Positions 62,586-64,000 of a stretch of 64,000 nucleotides of DNA are shown one piece after another. Position numbers and translations under genes: made by a program. This DNA comes from Rhodobacter xanthinilyticus (GTDB lineage: Bacteria; Pseudomonadota; Alphaproteobacteria; Rhodobacterales; Rhodobacteraceae): positions 2,992,001-3,056,000 of the forward strand of contig NZ_CP017781.1 in NCBI RefSeq assembly GCF_001856665.1, given 5' to 3'. The notes beneath the pieces were generated by a model. The model was not told the DNA's origin. It saw only the letters and a list, made by a program, of their open reading frames with translations, and made no database searches. Within the stretch, counting starts at the first letter, position 1. Each line of letters begins with the position of its first letter.

Positions 62586-64000
62586 TCAGCGCAGGATCTG
62601 CCCCTCGGGCCAGTTGATCGTGGTCTCGAGGCTGACCGTCTGCGTCGCCCCCGGCGCAACATCGAAGCGCCAGACCAGAAGCCCGCGCTTGTCCTCGTAG
62701 CCCTCCTCGGCCGGGGCGGGCGTCGCGGCATAGCTGATCTTGAGATCCTCCTGCTCGGCATAGGGCACCCGGTCGATCAGCCGCACCGGCCAGCTCTCGG
62801 CCGTCAGGTTCTTCACCTCGATCCGCACCCGCTCGCTGCGCTCATTGGTTTTCGAGATCAACCCGCGCCCGCCCTCGGCGCTGTCTTCGGTCACGCGCGT
62901 GAGCCGCAGCCCCTCGATCGCGCCAAAGCCGAGCCGCAGCCTGTCGCCCGCCACCACCTGCGGCAGATCCGTCGCGCCGACGATCTCGCCATCGACCCAG
63001 AGCATCGCCGGCCCCGCGAGCAACACCTCGCCGCTGGTGTTCTCGGCTTCCGCCACCCGATAGGCGGTCGCATCATAATAGGGCACGGCTTCGGCGAAGA
63101 GATCGGCGTTCAGCGCCACCGCGCCGAGTTTGAGCCGCAGCCCCTCGACCCCGTCGCGCAAATCGACCGGCCCGTCAAAGGCATAGCTCAGCGCCACCCC
63201 CTGCTGCGCGACCCCGTCCCCCACGATCACCGGCGCGGGCGCGGCCTCCATCATCGGCTCGGCATCGGCGGCAAACGTCTTCTCGGCGCGCAGCGCGGCC
63301 ACCGGCTCGGGCGGGCCATAGCGCAGCGCCTCGGGCCAGAGCTCGGAGGGCGCGGCGCGCTCCGAGGGCGCCGCGGTCGAGAGCGTCAGCGCGACCCCCG
63401 ACCAATCCTCGCCGCTCTCCTGATGCACCGACACATAACGATCGAGCGTCAACGCCCCGCTCGCCCGGTCGATGCGCGCATCATAAGCCGGCGCCCAACC
63501 CGCCGCATCGGTATAGCTGCGGATCTTCAGCGCGCCCGCGCCCTTCACCGTCACCAAAAGCGCGTCGCCCGCCTCGCCCGGGTGATCAATCGCCGCGAGC
63601 GCCTTTTGCGCCGCGGCAAGCTCCTCGCGGGCGGGCTCGAGCGCCACGGACGCGCGCCGCGCCTCGGCCTCGGCCGCAATCGCCGCGCGATTGGCCTCGA
63701 GCACCCCGGCCGACACCGCCGCCGCCAGATCGCCAAGCGCCTTGGGCGAGAGCCCGCCGGTCTCCGCCCCGCTCAGAAACGCCGCCCGCGCCCGCGCGGC
63801 CTCGGCCTCGGCGCGGATCGCCGCAACCCCGTCCTCGCCCGCCGCCAAAGCCTCCTCCGCCGTGGCCACCCGCGCGCGCGCCGCGGCCACTGCCTCGGGC
63901 ACCACCGCGCCCGTGCCCTCGGGCAGCCGGTCATGGATCAACGACACCGCGCCGATCTCGAGCCCCTCGCCGCTGACCCGCAGGCTCGCCATATCGCTGC
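62586..64000 (-). CDS. DUF4139/mucoidy-inhibitor-like protein (cut by right edge)
   Basis: At least 471 residues; the frame runs off the right edge with ...SD before MASLRVSGEGLEIGAVSL, so the N-terminus, usually a signal peptide, is missing. Residues ~30-145 form a coiled-coil region rich in Ala, Glu and Arg (RARVATAEEALAAGEDGVAAIRAEAEA). A large beta-rich DUF4139 domain follows (SYTDAAGWAPAYDARIDRASGALTLDRYVSVHQESGEDWSGVALTLSTA). Relatives are secreted or surface proteins whose function is not established. Confidence 0.85.
   Translation of the reverse strand, partial: SDMASLRVSGEGLEIGAVSLIHDRLPEGTGAVVPEAVAAARARVATAEEALAAGEDGVAAIRAEAEAARARAAFLSGAETGGLSPKALGDLAAAVSAGVLEANRAAIAAEAEARRASVALEPAREELAAAQKALAAIDHPGEAGDALLVTVKGAGALKIRSYTDAAGWAPAYDARIDRASGALTLDRYVSVHQESGEDWSGVALTLSTAAPSERAAPSELWPEALRYGPPEPVAALRAEKTFAADAEPMMEAAPAPVIVGDGVAQQGVALSYAFDGPVDLRDGVEGLRLKLGAVALNADLFAEAVPYYDATAYRVAEAENTSGEVLLAGPAMLWVDGEIVGATDLPQVVAGDRLRLGFGAIEGLRLTRVTEDSAEGGRGLISKTNERSERVRIEVKNLTAESWPVRLIDRVPYAEQEDLKISYAATPAPAEEGYEDKRGLLVWRFDVAPGATQTVSLETTINWPEGQILR

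Overview
The window reads as a 64 kb stretch of chromosome from a GC-rich member of the Rhodobacteraceae, most likely Rhodobacter or a close relative. The grounds are a complete cbb3 oxidase block (ccoNOQP and ccoGHIS) beside fnrL and an hemN-type gene, a petP-petR-petABC cytochrome bc1 cluster arranged as in Rhodobacter capsulatus, a membrane-anchored cytochrome cy, and protein sequences that resemble Rhodobacter proteins along their length as far as I can recall them. I see no insertion sequence, prophage, integrase or CRISPR array. Most of the region looks like core genome.

Layout. 1-1.5 kb: the 3' end of a ROK-family gene, then a small yjhX (topAI) / yjhQ-like acetyltransferase pair with a leader that looks regulatory. 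1.6-3.8 kb: tRNA-Arg(ACG), a DUF4405 membrane protein and an orphan sensor kinase. 3.9-10.8 kb: the rpmH-rnpA-yidD-ttcA-(degenerate GGDEF/EAL)-yidC-MOSC-engB block. 11-12.6 kb: a penicillin-binding D,D-carboxypeptidase with a SPOR tail. 12.6-24.2 kb: the micro-aerobic respiration island (ccoGHIS, ccoNOQP, usp, fnrL, hemN) with four FNR-type boxes. 24.3-31.3 kb: a yejABEF peptide/microcin C-type ABC importer with a glycosyltransferase fused to its operon end. 31.4-39.4 kb: cytochrome cy, pheA, an SRPBCC protein, nudC, a cpdB-like phosphoesterase and an NMT1/THI5-type ABC importer. 39.6-45.7 kb: SRP RNA, dnaX-ybaB-recR, a GST, queG, a DMT transporter and a 63-residue orphan. 45.8-50.9 kb: ilvE, petPR and petABC. 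51-57 kb: a NYN/OST-HTH protein, a TetR regulator, aroC, and a TPP riboswitch with thiBPQ. 57-64 kb: an I78 inhibitor lipoprotein, a cytochrome c'-type protein, a DUF2794 protein, NlpC/P60 plus leucyl aminopeptidase, a beta-carbonic anhydrase, two unrecognised small proteins and a DUF4139 protein cut by the right edge.

How it fits together. Ubiquinol electrons can pass through bc1 (petABC) to cytochrome cy and on to the cbb3 oxidase, with all three encoded here. FnrL, encoded in the middle of the oxidase block, has candidate sites before ccoG, ccoN, usp and in the fnrL/hemN gap, so oxygen sensing, oxidase production and coproporphyrinogen oxidation (heme supply) are linked. The most interesting less-described signals are the leader of the yjhX pair (micro-ORF, 23-bp near-palindrome and an alternative pairing with the toxin ribosome site), a cytoplasm-facing GGDEF/EAL protein lacking nearly all catalytic residues, a cluster of hairpins at 58.0-58.2 kb between divergent genes, and a family of inverted intergenic repeats, one copy of which supplies the queG start codon.
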